Assembly: GCA_013398275.1 (NCBI GenBank)
Contig: VZSE01002180.1
Location: 63,915-127,914, forward strand
Reading direction: 5' to 3'
DNA from: Promerops cafer
Taxonomy: Eukaryota > Chordata > Aves > Passeriformes > Nectariniidae
Length of the DNA: 64,000 nucleotides
The position numbers and the translations under genes are program-made. The notes under the pieces are model-generated. The model had not been told where the DNA came from. It saw only the letters and a list, made by a program, of their open reading frames with translations, and did no database searches. This document shows positions 37,222 to 50,000 of this stretch, in pieces; the stretch's first letter is position 1, and the number at the start of each line of letters is the position of its first letter.

Positions 37222-40200
37222 GTAATGGGGTCATTAGGTCTGCATAATGATCTGTTCTCCCTCCTGACTGGAAGTGCTTCTTGACAATGGTACCCAAAGT
37301 TCTCAAGCTACTGAGGGACAAATCTTCTAAAGCCTTAAGAGACTGCTCCAAAGGCATGGCTGTGTTAGGAGGCCATGTTTCCATCAAGCTATGTTCCATG
37401 CTGTGATCTGACATATCAATTCCCAGACACTTCAATTATGTAACTGCTCTGCTAAATACTTTCAATCTGAAGAGAAAAAAAAAAAAGTCAAACCAAATGC
37501 ATTCTAATTATAACTCATCTGGGGAGAGGGGGGAAAAAATGTCAGTTTACCTGGCTGTCTTGGTCTATTCCCATTCCAGACTGGTTATGTGATGTTTTCT
37601 AGCACTTCTATGAAAAAGGGGGAGCAGATGTGTTTACATGTTAACATTACAGTATTTATTTTTACTCTAGCAATATCAAAATGGCCCAACTAAATAATCA
37701 GAGACTGCCTCCTGATGAGGAGTATCCGGACCTGAGCACCCACAACAACCACATGGCCAAAGTTCTAACCCTGGATTTATACAAGAAACTGAGAGACAGA
37801 GTCACGCCCAGTGGCTTCACCCTGGATGATGTCATTCAGACTGGGGTTGATAATCCTGGTAAAATGCATTGAGAATATTCCATGTGAACCAGCTGAAGTA
37901 ACTGGTCCTTTTGAATATGGTGACTTAAAAACTAATCTTGCGGAGGTGGTATTTATGAGCAGACTACAGAAATGTAGCTCTGTAGCAGAAGGAGCAAAAA
38001 GCAAAGCATGCTTGCTTGCAGCAAAGCATGATTGTTTAGACATAAAGTTCTATGCAGTGATCTAAATTAGCTAGTGAAATTAGATGTGCTGTGCAAATTT
38101 GTCCTAAACCAAGCTTGACAAATGAGCATGGTTTAATGTCAACAGCTATGGGTTTCCATAGCACTGCATTTGACTAACTGGACGGAGTGTAAAATGTAGG
38201 GTCTCTCCAAATGTTTCTTTGTAAGAATGAATTTCTAAGTGACTAGACTTGCCACTAAAGAACTTGCCTGGTTAGTGCAGCACTGGAGTACAGCCAAATG
38301 CCGCCCAAACTTAGCTCTTCTGACTTTATGACCACTCCAGGCCATCCCTTCATAATGACAGTAGGATGCGTGGCTGGTGATGAAGAATCCTATGAGGTGT
38401 TCAAGGAGCTCTTTGATCCAGTTATTGAAGACAGGCATGGTGGCTACAAACCAAGTGATCAGCACAAGACTGACCTGAATGCTGATAACCTGCAGGTATG
38501 AAGTTTTGATCAATTACAGATTATTGGTCTGAGGACTGTAAAGTTGTTGGCAGCTGCATAAACTGGTTGCTCAGGCTCTGTCACCTTGCTTCCACCAAGC
38601 ATGGTCACTTGGGCTGTGAGTCTGGTGCAGTCAGCCTGAAGAGCTTGCTGCTGTAGGATGTCAGTTGCTGGGCAGCTTGTGTGCAGTAGGCGCTTTTTTC
38701 AGGTGCTGCTGCAGTGTGTGTTGTGCCAAACACCTTCAGTGTGTATTTCCATGAGCTGTGGGCTCTAACAGTCAAACTAAACAACACTGTCCTAGGAGTC
38801 AAGGACTATGATAAAATGTAAACACTTTCTTCTGTCTGATCTTGAATCTTCATTACTAGCTGATGGTGTCATGCTATCAAATAAATATTTTTACAGCTAG
38901 GAGTAAGGATTCTTAATAATTTCATGGATTTTAAATGTTACTGTAAACTAAACTTGGGGAGTTCCTAACTCTATGTTGGTTGGCTAGCTATAAATCATAT
39001 TGAAAATAAGAGACTTGGGAGAACAGTAATGAATAATCAATTTGCAAGAGTAAACACATACCTAAAGAAGGTTTTGCCTCATATTGATACCTCTAGATTG
39101 CAAATCCATAAGGGGTAACAGAAGCCCAGACCACAGTCTGAAATGAACGTGGAACTGATGTTCTGGTGATACCCCTGACTTCTAGGACTACTTAGTAGTT
39201 GTAGCCTTGGCCTCAAAGCAAGAGTTGCGTTACACAGATACTTGATGCAATGCTGAAGAAAATAGCCCTGAAGTGAGGCACTGGCTTACAGGCCAGCTGG
39301 TCAATACCTCAGGTGTAAAGTGCATTCTTGAATGCGTGGGGGCTACATGTGTTATGGGAAGGTGTCTTGGTAACAGGGTTGTACCTGCTGTTTCCTAATC
39401 TTTAGGGAGGTGATGACCTGGACCCCAATTATGTGCTAAGTTCCCGTGTCAGAACTGGCAGAAGCATCCGTGGGTTCTGTCTTCCCCCGCACTGCAGTCG
39501 AGGAGAGAGGCGGGCTATTGAGAAGCTCTCTGTTGAAGGTAAAGTGGGAACTGGGTGCATCAGGGACACCATTCTGTCCTTTGCAAGAGAGGTGTTCTTT
39601 GCAGTTTGAAAATGGAGGCACTTGGCAAAAGCCACCTCTCTGGAGACTTAGTCTGAACATGGAGCTTTCCCTGGAAAAGGCTCATTGCATTAGAGCTGCC
39701 TCAGCCTTGCAGCTTGTAGCTGAGAGCAAGAGCACATGGCAGAGGTAAGTCGGACTGCATTAAGTTGGCCTCTGCTGATCTCAAAAGCTTGTGTCTGTGT
39801 GTGTGGGGAAAGAGGTTGGTTCATCAGGGCTCAAACCTGAAATGTAACAGGTATGTAGCAACTACAGGGCTTGAGTCATTAGGTGCAGTGTTTTGTGGCT
39901 GCTTTTAATTGACTTTCATTAATGTTCAGCTTGCTTAGAGATGTAGTCTTGTTCCAAATCTGCATCTGACTAGAATAAGCCCTGGTTTTCAGTGAAACTC
40001 TTCAGCTGCTTTTTTTTTTTTTTTTTCTATTGCCTCGCAGTGCTCAAGGTGCAGTTCTGGAGACAGAGTGTGTGGTTATTTCAAAACCTCTCAAGGGCAG
40101 GGTAACAATCCTTGACTAGAATAATACTGCTTGTTACATTCATAACCTTGGTTCTCCTTGGAAGAAAAGCAGCCTTCGTTTGTACAGTTCAGCAGCAGTA

Positions 40201-43200
40201 ACGATTCTATACTGTGTGTAAGGGAACAAAGGCTACTTGTGTAAGCCTGGAAGGTGCAGACAAATCATCTGATACTGCCTCAAGTTCTGTACTGCCACAA
40301 GGGCATTGCCATTGCAGATGAAAGCAAGGGAGGAACCAGACCCAGGAGATCAAACCTTGCCGTACTTAGTGTGTGGTCTCCAAAGTGCTGGGAAAGTCTC
40401 GCACCTTGAGTCCCATTCTAAAAGAGCCTCTCTCTTTCAGCTCTGGGTAGTCTGGAAGGTGATCTCAAGGGGAAGTACTATGCTTTGAGGAACATGACAG
40501 ATGCAGAGCAGCAGCAGCTGATTGATGACCACTTCTTGTTTGACAAGCCAGTTTCTCCTCTTCTATTGGCATCTGGGATGGCACGAGACTGGCCTGATGC
40601 CAGGGGTATCTGGTGAGTATGTCTGTGATGAAGCAGTTGTAGAAGTCAAAAAAGTCTTGCAGTTTTGGTGGTGACTTGTACTGTTGGGCAAAATAGTAGC
40701 TTCTCACCTTGGATTCCTGTATTTGATGAGAAACTTCTGTGGGAGAAGTTGCAGTTAAGCAGCAGAATTTGGACAGGTGTTCTTATGGTGGTAAGAACAA
40801 GCCAGCTTGGTTAGCGCGGAACCAGAGCCTGCTTGGGTTAGTGAACCACCATGCAAAAACTGAATTAGCTTGTGGAAGTAGATCACTTACAAAGGAGCAG
40901 ATGTGCCACTACAGTCGGCTCTTCCCACAAGAGTTGAGAGTAACTTGTGGTGCAAACCATAGCATTGTCCTAGCTCAGAGTTGGTCCTGGATGCATAGTT
41001 ACTCCCTTGTAGTCTCTTCACTTCTGCTTGGAGAGACTCACTGGTGCTGGACTAGTATGGCTTTGTGTGGTAGTGGTGAGATCTCCCCCCTGTCCCCAGA
41101 GACTCGGTGACTGGAGTTGACTGATGCAGAGGTGTGGAATAGGAGGATTCTGCTTGTTTTAAATGTAGGTCACCTACATAAAACTGCATCTCATGAGCTT
41201 CTGCAGAATAATTAACTTGCTCCCTTGTAAGCTAAGGGCTTGGTTTTTATCAACAGGAATGCTCCAGTCTTATTACTGCAGCTGTTTCAGTACAACCCGG
41301 AGGAAGCACGCTTTGTTTCTGTAGGTCACCTTTAAGATTGCATCATCTACCTGCAGATTGCCAGCACCAGATAGTGCTGTCATCTGAGCATGACTAATCT
41401 ACAGACTTGAAGTGTGTAATGTCTTAGTGTTGTCTGCATAAATAACTTTCCTCGGGTACTAGCTAATTTTTGATCCTAATCAAGTTCAGAAATTACCAGC
41501 ATGATAAACACGGTTGATAGTACTTGCTGTCAGCTGCAAGCTGGGACAGGAGGAGCCCATTGTTCAGAGGATTTTTATATAGCATCTCTGAAGAGCCCTG
41601 ATCTAAAATTCATTGTGAAAGTAAAGTACAAAGTACAGTTTGACAGAATCTGATAAAATACTGCTAAAAAGGCTTGTTACATGTGGTGTCATTATGAACA
41701 TTATTATACAGGACTCCCTCAAAGTCTACTGGTCGCCTTTCTGCAAATTGCTAAGCAGAAATACCTTAATTTGTAAACTGGAGCCACAAGTGAGCTAGGG
41801 GGATGAGGGGTTTTTAGCTTTTGATACTGTAAGACTAAGTAATGCCATGTTATTACTCACTCTGTAAAGGCCAATTCAAATTATGTATTGAAAAGACAAA
41901 GGGTAACAACTACTAGCTTAACTCAGGTCCTGCGTGGGCAAAAGAATGAAGATCAATATTGTTGAAGCTGCTAAGTGAGCCTCTTGAACTAAAAACTGCA
42001 GTGATGAGCAATTTGGGGCCATCTTCAAAATGTGAGGTGGGGAAGAAAGCAAACTGATTGCTTTGTCTCCTAGGCACAATGACAACAAGACTTTCCTTGT
42101 TTGGATCAATGAAGAGGATCACCTTAGAGTTATTTCCATGCAGAAAGGTGGCAACATGAAGGAAGTATTTAACCGCTTCTGTACTGGACTAACAAAGGTA
42201 AATCACTATTGTCTGGGCTGTGGGTTCAAATGGCACATGGTTCTCTGGTTAGATCTGAGAAAGCGGTTTCCAAGCCCCCTCTGGAGTCTTCCATGGTTGT
42301 GTTTCATAGCTTGGATCCCTGGGAATACCCTGATGAGATCCAGAGCTGTGAGGGCTCCAGAATGGTGTTCTGGCAAAAAAGCCTTGTAGCTGTGTAATCT
42401 AGAGTGTTCGATGTGGTGGCACCCTTATCCAAATGTCTTGACTGTATTTTAAAGAAATTGTACATAGTTCTCTAAAGCTTTGAGACACCTTCAGGGGGAG
42501 GAGAAATTGCTTGATTGTGCTTGGACAAAGCTGAACTCAAGTTTTTAGGCTGGATGCTCTTCTCTACTTCTAGTCTTGATACGAGCTTTCCTGACCCTAA
42601 GAGATGTCCTAGCTTGACATGTATTAAATTCAGCTTCCCAACAGACTGTGACATAAGAAGTGCAGCTTTTAAACTTAGCCTGTTTCACTGCTAGGAGCAA
42701 GATGAAGGCCTTAAAAGCCCCTGGTTGGTGGCCATTTTTTCCATAGGGAGGGGGCTTATGTGGCTGAAATAGCTGTTTGGAGTGTCGTGGCTGTTGCTGA
42801 GCAATTGAAGTTGCAAGTGAGCACTATAAGGTAGAGAACAACCTCTAAACATTCATTCTTTCTATTTATAGATAGAAAGTCTCTTCAAGGCCAAAAACTA
42901 CGAGTTCATGTGGAATCCACACTTGGGCTACATCCTGACGTGCCCATCCAACCTTGGAACAGGGCTTCGTGCTGGTGTGCACATCAAGATCCCACACCTT
43001 GGGAAACATGAGAAATTTGGAGAAGTCCTCAAGAGACTTCGGCTGCAGAAACGAGGCACAGGTGAGAGTTGATAACACTGATGGGCTGAGTCAGTCTGCC
43101 CTAAGACACCAACAAAAGCCTGGTTATGGCCAGAGCCATCTATTGCTTCACACTGTCAGTGCCTGTCACACCATCCAAATGGAACCCTTGTAAAGCATGG

Positions 43201-43826
43201 AGAGAAAAAAGTTTTTGAATTGTATATTGGAGGAGTTGAGGATGCCAGTGCTCTACTTAGTATGTACGTTGTCTGGCTATCTAGTTAATGTCCTGTGTGT
43301 CATTTTGAGCACCACATAAGATGGACCTGGTGGCAGCTGTCCCTGTTACAAGCAAGGGTGGGAATCCTGGTTTAACCTATGGCTAGGAGATGGCTCCAGC
43401 AGGTACTTGTGACCTCAGCTTCGGTTGCTCATGGGTCAGAAGAATAAAGAGCTGGCCTAGTTGCATGTTCTGTGGTTCATATTGGCAATCACACATGGCT
43501 TTATCTTCCTGCATGTAGGATGAGGCACCAGTGTCAGCCTGTAGAGAATGGTCCTGCTGTGTCCCCTACCTCAAGCTAGTGAGGGAAGAAAGGCAGACTC
43601 ACCTGGTCTAGCTGAGGTCGATGTTGTGACTGAATCTCTTGCTGCAGGTGGTGTGGACACAGCTGCTGTTGGAGGAGTGTTTGATGTCTCCAATGCTGAT
43701 CGTCTCGGCTTCTCTGAGGTGGAGCTGGTGCAGATGGTGGTGGATGGAGTGAAGCTTCTCATTGAAATGGAGAAACGCCTTGAAAAAGGCCAGTCCATTG
43801 ATGACCTCATGCCAGCTCAGAAATAA
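37029..43826 (+). CDS. CKB: creatine kinase B-type (brain), gene-level span of the coding region
   Basis: Seven coding exons join to the canonical 381-residue cytosolic creatine kinase, which transfers phosphate reversibly between ATP and creatine as a dimer buffering ATP in brain and other tissues. Numbered from the first ATG, the visible family residues include: phosphate-binding arginines R130, R132 (SSRVRTGRS), R236, R292 and R320; acidic E231-E232 in NEEDH; and the signature CPSNLGTG with C283. All catalytic residues are intact, and the C-terminus is DDLMPAQK. Exon phases agree at every junction. An alternative first coding exon (37681) gives a 376-residue form with a different N-terminus. 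Dual-isoform CKB by alternative splicing is established for chicken. The gene is divergent from TRMT61A, with its own TATA/CCAAT promoter in a CpG island. Confidence 0.98.
37671..37858 (+). CDS. CKB: CKB alternative first coding exon B (MAQLNNQR N-terminus)
   Basis: It follows the acceptor TTTACTCTAG (AG at 37669-37670), with its ATG at 37681 in strong Kozak context (AAAATGG) and donor CCTG|GTAAAA (GT at 37859-37860). It codes 59 residues plus one base. From EEYPDL onward it is homologous to exon A (HNNHMAKVLT, TPSGFTLDD, IQTGVDNP) and has the same donor phase, so either exon joins exon 3. The extreme N-terminus differs. In-tandem use of A and B would read out of A into B's 5' UTR, so they behave as mutually exclusive exons. 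Confidence 0.9.
38341..38495 (+). CDS. CKB: CKB exon 3
   Basis: Between ACCACTCCAG and CTGCAG|GTATGA. It completes the split Gly codon, then codes HPFIMTVGCVAGDEESYEVF through LNADNLQ, residues 65-116, and ends in phase 0. Confidence 0.97.
39406..39538 (+). CDS. CKB: CKB exon 4
   Basis: Between CTAATCTTTAG and GAAG|GTAAAG. It codes GGDDLDPNYVLSSRVRTGRS through EKLSVE plus one base (residues 117-160). It includes ATP phosphate-contacting arginines R130 and R132. Confidence 0.97.
40005..40101 (+). other. decoy 3' splice site / candidate frame-breaking exon in CKB intron 4
   Basis: A run of more than 15 T, then CTATTGCCTCGCAG, makes a strong-looking acceptor (AG at 40039-40040). A possible donor GGCAGG|GTAACA follows at 40102-40103. 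The 61-base interval is open in the incoming frame but is not a multiple of three, and exon 5 would then read into TAG after a few codons. Its use is unproven. Confidence 0.25.
40441..40612 (+). CDS. CKB: CKB exon 5
   Basis: Between CTCTCTTTCAG and ATCTG|GTGAGT. It completes Ala161, then codes LGSLEGDLKGKYYALRNMTD, the QQQLIDDHFLFDKPVSPLL segment and GMARDWPDARGI, leaving two bases of Trp218. Confidence 0.97.
42074..42197 (+). CDS. CKB: CKB exon 6
   Basis: Between TGTCTCCTAG and ACAAAG|GTAAAT. It completes Trp218, then codes HNDNKTFLVWINEEDHLRVI through FCTGLTK (to residue 259), carrying catalytic E231-E232 and R236. Asn is seen where Thr is more usual in KEVFxRFC. Confidence 0.97.
42872..43061 (+). 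CDS. CKB: CKB exon 7 (active-site cysteine)
   Basis: Between TCTATTTATAG and ACAG|GTGAGA. It codes IESLFKAKNYEFMWNPHLGY, then the guanidino-kinase signature CPSNLGTG with C283, then LRAGVHIKIPHLGKHEKF and LQKRGT with R292 and R320. Confidence 0.97.
43648..43826 (+). CDS. CKB: CKB last coding exon
   Basis: It follows the acceptor CTTGCTGCAG, completes Gly323 and codes GVDTAAVGGVFDVSNADRLG through DDLMPAQK and TAA (43824-43826). A longer upstream reading of the same frame starts in the intron and is not real. Confidence 0.97.
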
Positions 43827-43865
43827 AGCACTTTATTCTCATGCTTCCTAACTTATTGGATGAAT

Positions 43866-43871
43866 AATAAA
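43866..43871 (+). terminator. CKB: CKB polyadenylation signal (proximal)
   Basis: AATAAA 40 bases after the stop, in GAATAATAAAATG. Another AATAAA overlaps the stop codon at 43822-43827 and is too early to be the main one. Confidence 0.55.
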
Positions 43872-43989
43872 ATGTCACTCCAATTCAACCCCTTGGGGTC
43901 AGAGCCCACTTAGTTACACTGTAGAGAAGTCTTCCATCCATCTGTGTTAGAGTTTATTTTTTTGATTGTTGAGATGTTGCTGAAAATGA

Positions 43990-43995
43990 AATAAA
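43990..43995 (+). terminator. CKB: CKB polyadenylation signal (distal)
   Basis: AATAAA in GAAATAAACTATTGTTTGG, with GT/T-rich sequence immediately downstream. That downstream context fits a cleavage site near 44010-44020 and a 3' UTR of about 190 bases. Confidence 0.6.
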
Positions 43996-44049
43996 CTATT
44001 GTTTGGCCTGAGATGTTTTAGGTACGTTAACTGAATGTCTTTGAGATTT

Positions 44050-47000
44050 AAGTGACTTGGTTTTCATAGTTATGCTAGATGGTCTGGTTTTGTGTGCAAG
44101 CACATCTTCCTACATGTGCTGCTGCAGACCAGCTGAGTTGAAATGTTGTTAAAGCAGTTTCAAAAGTTGAACCTCTTAACTTGATTGTAGTTGTTGTAAA
44201 TTTGAGAACTAGTGTTAAACATGAGTCACTGCAAACATGCCCTACCTCCAAGGCTTTGACTTGTGCATCTGCTCATGCCAGCTGTAAACTGTCATTATCC
44301 TGAGGACTGCAAGCCAGGCTGGCTCCTCTAAGGGAGGGGAGACAGGGCTGGGTACAGAGGGCTGCTGCTCTTCTCAGGTGGGCCCTCGGGGGGTGCAGGG
44401 CAAGGCTCTGAGGTCATGCTGCAGCCTGTGGTATTACTGAGCTGCTTTGTGGGGAGAAGGTTGTCTTGAACTTTGCTAGTGTAAACAACCAGTTGCTCTT
44501 TTGAGGGTAAGGGGTTGAGGTGAAACCTAGATTATTTCAGCCTGTTCTTCTCTCTTCAGTGATTTCAGCTCAGGCAGGGCAGAGTTGGGGGCTGGAAGCT
44601 GCCCCTTAGCAGAAAACACCAGCTAATTAGCTTTAGTCAGCTGACTCTTGCTGGCCCCTGCACCAGTTGCGGCATGAACCTAAGACTGAGCAGTATAGTC
44701 TTTTAAAATGTGCTAAACAGTTTTTTCCAGACTGGGCCTGGCTTGCAAGCTCAGGTCGTTCTCGGGAATGAGCTCAAGATTGCATCAAGTAGGTCTGTTC
44801 TCCAGAATGGCTGTACATGTGTGCTTGCTGTGTGGAAGCATCACATTGCTAACATACAGGAGCAGCAATTTCCAAGTATTGCTAACTTGGAGCATCAGAC
44901 CCTTGGTAAGAACAGCCTTTGCAGCTCATGCAGATGCACCTGCTCAACAGCTCTACCCCCTGCTAAAACGCAGCTTTGATGGAGGGAGCGTGACGAGAGG
45001 TTGATGCAGAGCTCCTTGGTGTGCAGCTTTATATAGGTTTGCATAGATAACTGAAACTTTCTTTTGTAAAGGCCGTGATATTTCTAAGGCTGTGATTGCA
45101 GGCTGTCACTTAGCTGAAGAGATGATTCCAGCTGGGGTAAGCTAATTTAATTTTGGTGAGAAAAGACTGAACATTTCAGATAAGATTTTTTTTTTCCTTT
45201 TAATACAGCTTTGTATGTGTTTCAAAGTTAATTGGGTGGGGGAGAGGAGATCATATGTAAGAGTTTTGTTCTGTACTGGGTGTTCCTGTATTTGAGTTAA
45301 TCAGCGCAGGAGTTTTCTGTACGAAGCTTGTGAGAGCAGGGCAGAGAAAATGGTGCAAGAGACAGCCGGTTGGTTCTGTATATTCTTTAGATCCCCCATG
45401 CTGTGCTTCATGTCACTGTTCACAGACGCTTGGCAAATAGCTGGTTTTGCTTCTTGTAATCAGAGAGTGTTCATTTAGTGGTGCCTCTCCTCAATACAGC
45501 GTCGTTACTGCACTCACAGCAATTACCTAATGGAAGGAGTTGCCTGAAAACTTGTCTATTTTTTTCTAGCTATATCAGCTGGACTAATAAAAACATTTCT
45601 CTCTCTATGCATCTTGTTTCTCCTATGTTCTTAACCCATCAGAGCTGTCACATCTGTCTGCTTTCAGCCCTTGAGTCCCTGCAGTCTGAGACAGCACCTG
45701 TAGCTGGCTAAACAATTGTTCTCAAAGCAGCAAGCCAGTCTTTAATGCCTGCATCCAACTAGAAAATACTTCTTTTTAATTGGTTTTCTTTCCCACCCAC
45801 TACCTTTGCTGTGTTCCCTCGTGTTGCTGCCATGCGACCGTGCTTTTGTTTCAGCTTGTACAAAGCAACTGCAAATATTTCAGAGAAAGAATGTGTCCTG
45901 GCAAAAGCTGGACAGTGTGACCAACCCCAGGTGGGACTTGCAAAAAACCTCTGATCAAGAGAGAAATTAAAGCTCCAGCCCCCTCACCTTAAAAGCTTTG
46001 GTTTGGTCTTTGGCATTACTCACCCTTGTGCCCTGGGTGTCCCTCATGGATTGTATGGAGCAGCGGCTTGCTTGTGCCCTGGGCACTCAAAATGGTGCCA
46101 GGTGCTGGCAGGCTGCCACGAGACAGGGGTGCTTGGCCTTAAACCCAGGAGAGGAGAGGAACGTTTTCAGTCAGTGCTGTGCTTTATCCAGGGAACCTGC
46201 AATTAACCATGTGTGTCCTGTAGCCATGTGGCTCCTGCTCTCATCACACCCCACAGTGATTGCAGCGTCCTCACCAGGCCTGGAGTGGGGACTTCTCTGT
46301 TGGTCCCAGCAGTGCTGGGGGGTGTGGGCTGGGGGAGGAGAAGGGAAAGGAGCCCTTTGGGCCATCTTTGGGCTTTCCTGTGACATTTCAGCTGAGCTTT
46401 TCTCCCCCATAGACTGGGGAGCAGGGATGGTTGCTGCCATCCTGCTGCTGCGAGGCAGCCCCTTGTGTTGTCCTGTTTCACTGCCCCTGCTCCTACAGGC
46501 TGGCACGTTGTCCCTTGGGTGCTGCGAGACATGCACCACTTTTATAATGTTTTAAAGAGAAATTTCTGTTTGTCATTACATTTTCCTCCTAACTGTTTCT
46601 GCTTCCCTCAAGGAGCAGCTGCCCAGCCCTGGCTGGTGTGGTGCCAAGCCTTGCCTCTGGACACGCGTGGCACAGGCAGAGTGCTGCCTGCTGGCACCTC
46701 AAGGTCCTTGCTCAAGAAAAGAAGCTGCTTGGGAAACCATTTGCCTCTCATATTACACTCACTGGCAGCATAAATGCTCCTTATCCCACTTCTGTGCTGT
46801 CTACTTGAAAATGATTCCTGGTGTCCACCCTCTTGTGGACTCAGCACCACAGCACCGGTCCTGGGCTCTTGGCCCTGGTGTGGGAGGCTCCCAGCCCTCA
46901 GTGAAGTGGTCAAGCTCCCCACACGCTCTCTTGTGCCTCTGGCCAGGCGAGGGAACAGGATGGCTGCTTCCTGAGCAGCTCCAGGTGCTCCAGGGAGGCT

Positions 47001-50000
47001 CCTGCCTCCTGGGACAAGGTGGCCGAACCATGTGCCTCTCTCAAAAATAAGGGATAGAGCAACGTGGTTTTACCTGCTGGATGCCTGGTGAGTGCTCTGC
47101 CTGGGGCACAGGAGGCTCCTGCTCAAGTCCTGCTCTCTGCAGAGGATTCTTGCTCAGCTCCAACCACAGCCTAGGGCAGGGCAATGCTTTCTTCCAGCTT
47201 TCCATTTTGCTCAGCATCCATTGCTAGGCCAAGAAGGAAAAAGAAGGTGCTATTGCCTAATGTCTCCAGCACTCACCTGGGAGGGTTTAGGCTCCAGCCT
47301 GTCATCAGATGAGCATTACCATATTTTTACGCAATGTGGAATAACTTGAGCAGAAGACTTTGAGTGATCTTTGTTCTTTTCTCCACCCACCCACCCACAC
47401 ACAAAAGATGTGGTAGTGTGGTAGGCAAGGCACTCTTCTGAGGATGGAGATGGCATCACAGGCTTTTCATCTCCTGTTTGCTTTGCTTTTCCCCTGGGGA
47501 AGCAGCAGGCTTCTTTGGCTGCTCCACATTCCTCTGGCTAGTCTGCCTTCCCTCCTCCTAAAAAAACATAGTTACAAAGCTGGAAATAGCCTGGGTGACA
47601 TTTTCTCCAGCTCTCCCCCAGTGGGGCAGGGCACTTCCCCACCATCATGGGTCTCTGTTGGGCTTTATTTGTCTGCTGTGGAGGGGGAGCCCAGCCCAGC
47701 CATGGAGAACACCCCACAGCACAAGATGAGAAGCTAATCACAACTGGGCCTCTTGCGTTGCTTGACCCTCGACCGTCTTCCCTTGGTTGTAACATGTTAG
47801 ATTTATTTTCTTACACAGAAATCACACAAGCCCCTGACCAGCTGCTGTTGAAGGCCCATATGGGCCACTTGCCCTGGACTCTTAGTCCCCCAGCACCTCA
47901 CTGGCCACGAGCCACTGGTCAGAGGCGAGGACTGCCTGAGGTGTCAGTACTGAACCACTGGGCTTCCCCCATCTTTTGAAACACCATCTGGGTGGGGTTT
48001 TTTGTCCAAATGCTGCACAGAGCCAGGCTGAGTGTGTCAGGTCAGAAGCAGTACCTGCTACACCCACAGTGTGAGTCTAGTGATCAAATTGGCAGCATGA
48101 GCTCAGCTTGGGATTGACAATTAACAGGGAGATTCTGCAGTATCAGACAGGGTAAAAATAAACTCAGATGCATCCAAACCTACCAAAGAGTTTTGTTTTT
48201 CTCCTTCAGCCAGTGAGTAAGACTCTGAGAAACTATTTATATATATATGCACATATATATATATATATGAATTAAACTTTTAAAAGGGCAAAATGCCTCA
48301 TGCTCAACACCCAGGAAAATGGGTAGAAAAATGTTAACGTTGAAGTTTTTAATGAATGTGAAAAGTTCAGCTAAAAATATACAAGAATGGGCAACCCTGA
48401 GCTTTCTTCAATGCAATTTCAGAATAAAACCAGAACTGAAGTTTAATTTACCAAATACATGCAACCTCCAGATTTTTGCAAAGACCTCAGCTTTTCCGTG
48501 TGTTTCGTGCAGATGGGTGTGAGGTTTGGCTGACAGCTGCAGTCTGCTTGCTTTTTCCACATCCATTATTGATGACCGGAGAGTGAAACTGAGAATAACC
48601 TGGAAGACCTTCGAAGTGTTAGCTTATATATTTGCAGTGACTTATTGTGATGGTGTTTGATGGTAGCACTCAAGCACAGCAAAGCTTTCCTGGATTACAT
48701 GGGAAAGAGTGAGACTGGAAAATTACTGAATTAACTCACCTGAAACCCCATGCCTGGTCCAGCAGAGCAGTGAGCACATACACCAAGGACAGGTTTGCTG
48801 GGGTGTAAATATTGTCTGTTTGCAGTTCAAATGCTGCTGCACATCCAAACTGCAGCGAAGCTGGAGGGTTCAGCTCTAGTGCCAGCTCTGCCCATGGGGG
48901 CTGATGGAGGTTGGGCACTGTCTTTGGCACAGAGGTGACTTCTGCTGCTGTGCTGTCCCAGCTGGCCAGGGACAGGCTGCAGGCAGTGAGATGTAAAGGA
49001 GGAGGCTTTGGGGCATGGCTGGTGAAGCCATTTCGGGCAGGGAACCTGGTATTTCACTGAGGCCTTGTGGTTTGCCCACAGAAACTGGCCAAGTCTCCCT
49101 GCAGGCTGTGGTGAAATCCCCTGAATCATCACTAATCCCTGCTGGGGCTGACAGCGTTCCCAGGCTGCCGGGCACAGGGTGCCTGCGATTACCGGGAAGC
49201 CGGCACAGCCATCCTGTGCTGGCGGTGCCAGTCCAGAGAGCGTGTTGGAGCCACTGACTGAATATGTCCAGGTGGGCAGGAGAGGAGAGGTCTCCAGTGG
49301 GAATGGACACAGGAGGGCCATGGAACCACTCTGCTCCATGAGCGAGTGGGCTGTGTTCAGCAGAGGACATCGAGATAGCGTTGTCTTGGACTGTTGCTGT
49401 AACAGCCTCCAAGCTGGAACTTGTCTGGGGAGAGAAGGCTCCAGAAATACTTGTGGGAATATGCATGAGAAGAGGATTGCGATGGGTGGCCCCAGAGTTT
49501 CAGCTCCTCTTCATGGGAGAATCATGGCTGGCTATTTTTGTTTCTTTTTTTAAAAATAAACCATTATTTTAAGAGAAAATGCCATTGAGCATCTTGAGGA
49601 TGCTCTTTCCCTCGTGGTTGGAATGGGTACCTACCTCCTTCCCTCTGACTCTGGCATGTCCCCCCTTTGCCCCTGTCAGTGCCCCTTCCCCTCCTCATCT
49701 GGTGAGTGGCACGGGGTGCTCTCTGTTCCCACCAAGGCATGGCTGGTGGGGCCCCAGCAGTGACCCAAACCTTGCACTTGCCTAAAGGGCAGCAAGGGCC
49801 ATGAGAAACCAAACGGCTCAGCTGTTTCCTGCTGCTCAGAGCTTTGGGAGAGGCTTGAAGGTTTCTTACAGCAGTCCCGGAGGCCAAGGAGAGCTGAGGA
49901 GGGAATGCAAGGTCAGGTGTGCATGGCCACATGTGCAGGGGCTGCAGTGTGCCCAGCTGCCCCAGTGCTCAGCTTCTGTGCCCACCAGGTGCTTGGGCAC

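Noticed and set aside
37112..37435. 107-codon - strand open frame
   Set aside because: Antisense shadow of CKB exon A and the adjoining intron.
45998..46555. 185-codon + strand open frame rich in Leu, Trp and Cys
   Set aside because: It overlaps - strand open frames of over 100 codons and resembles no family. No splice context.
48827..49466. 196- and 170-codon overlapping - strand open frames
   Set aside because: Two different frames plus + strand frames are open over the same bases, a composition effect. No recognisable domain.
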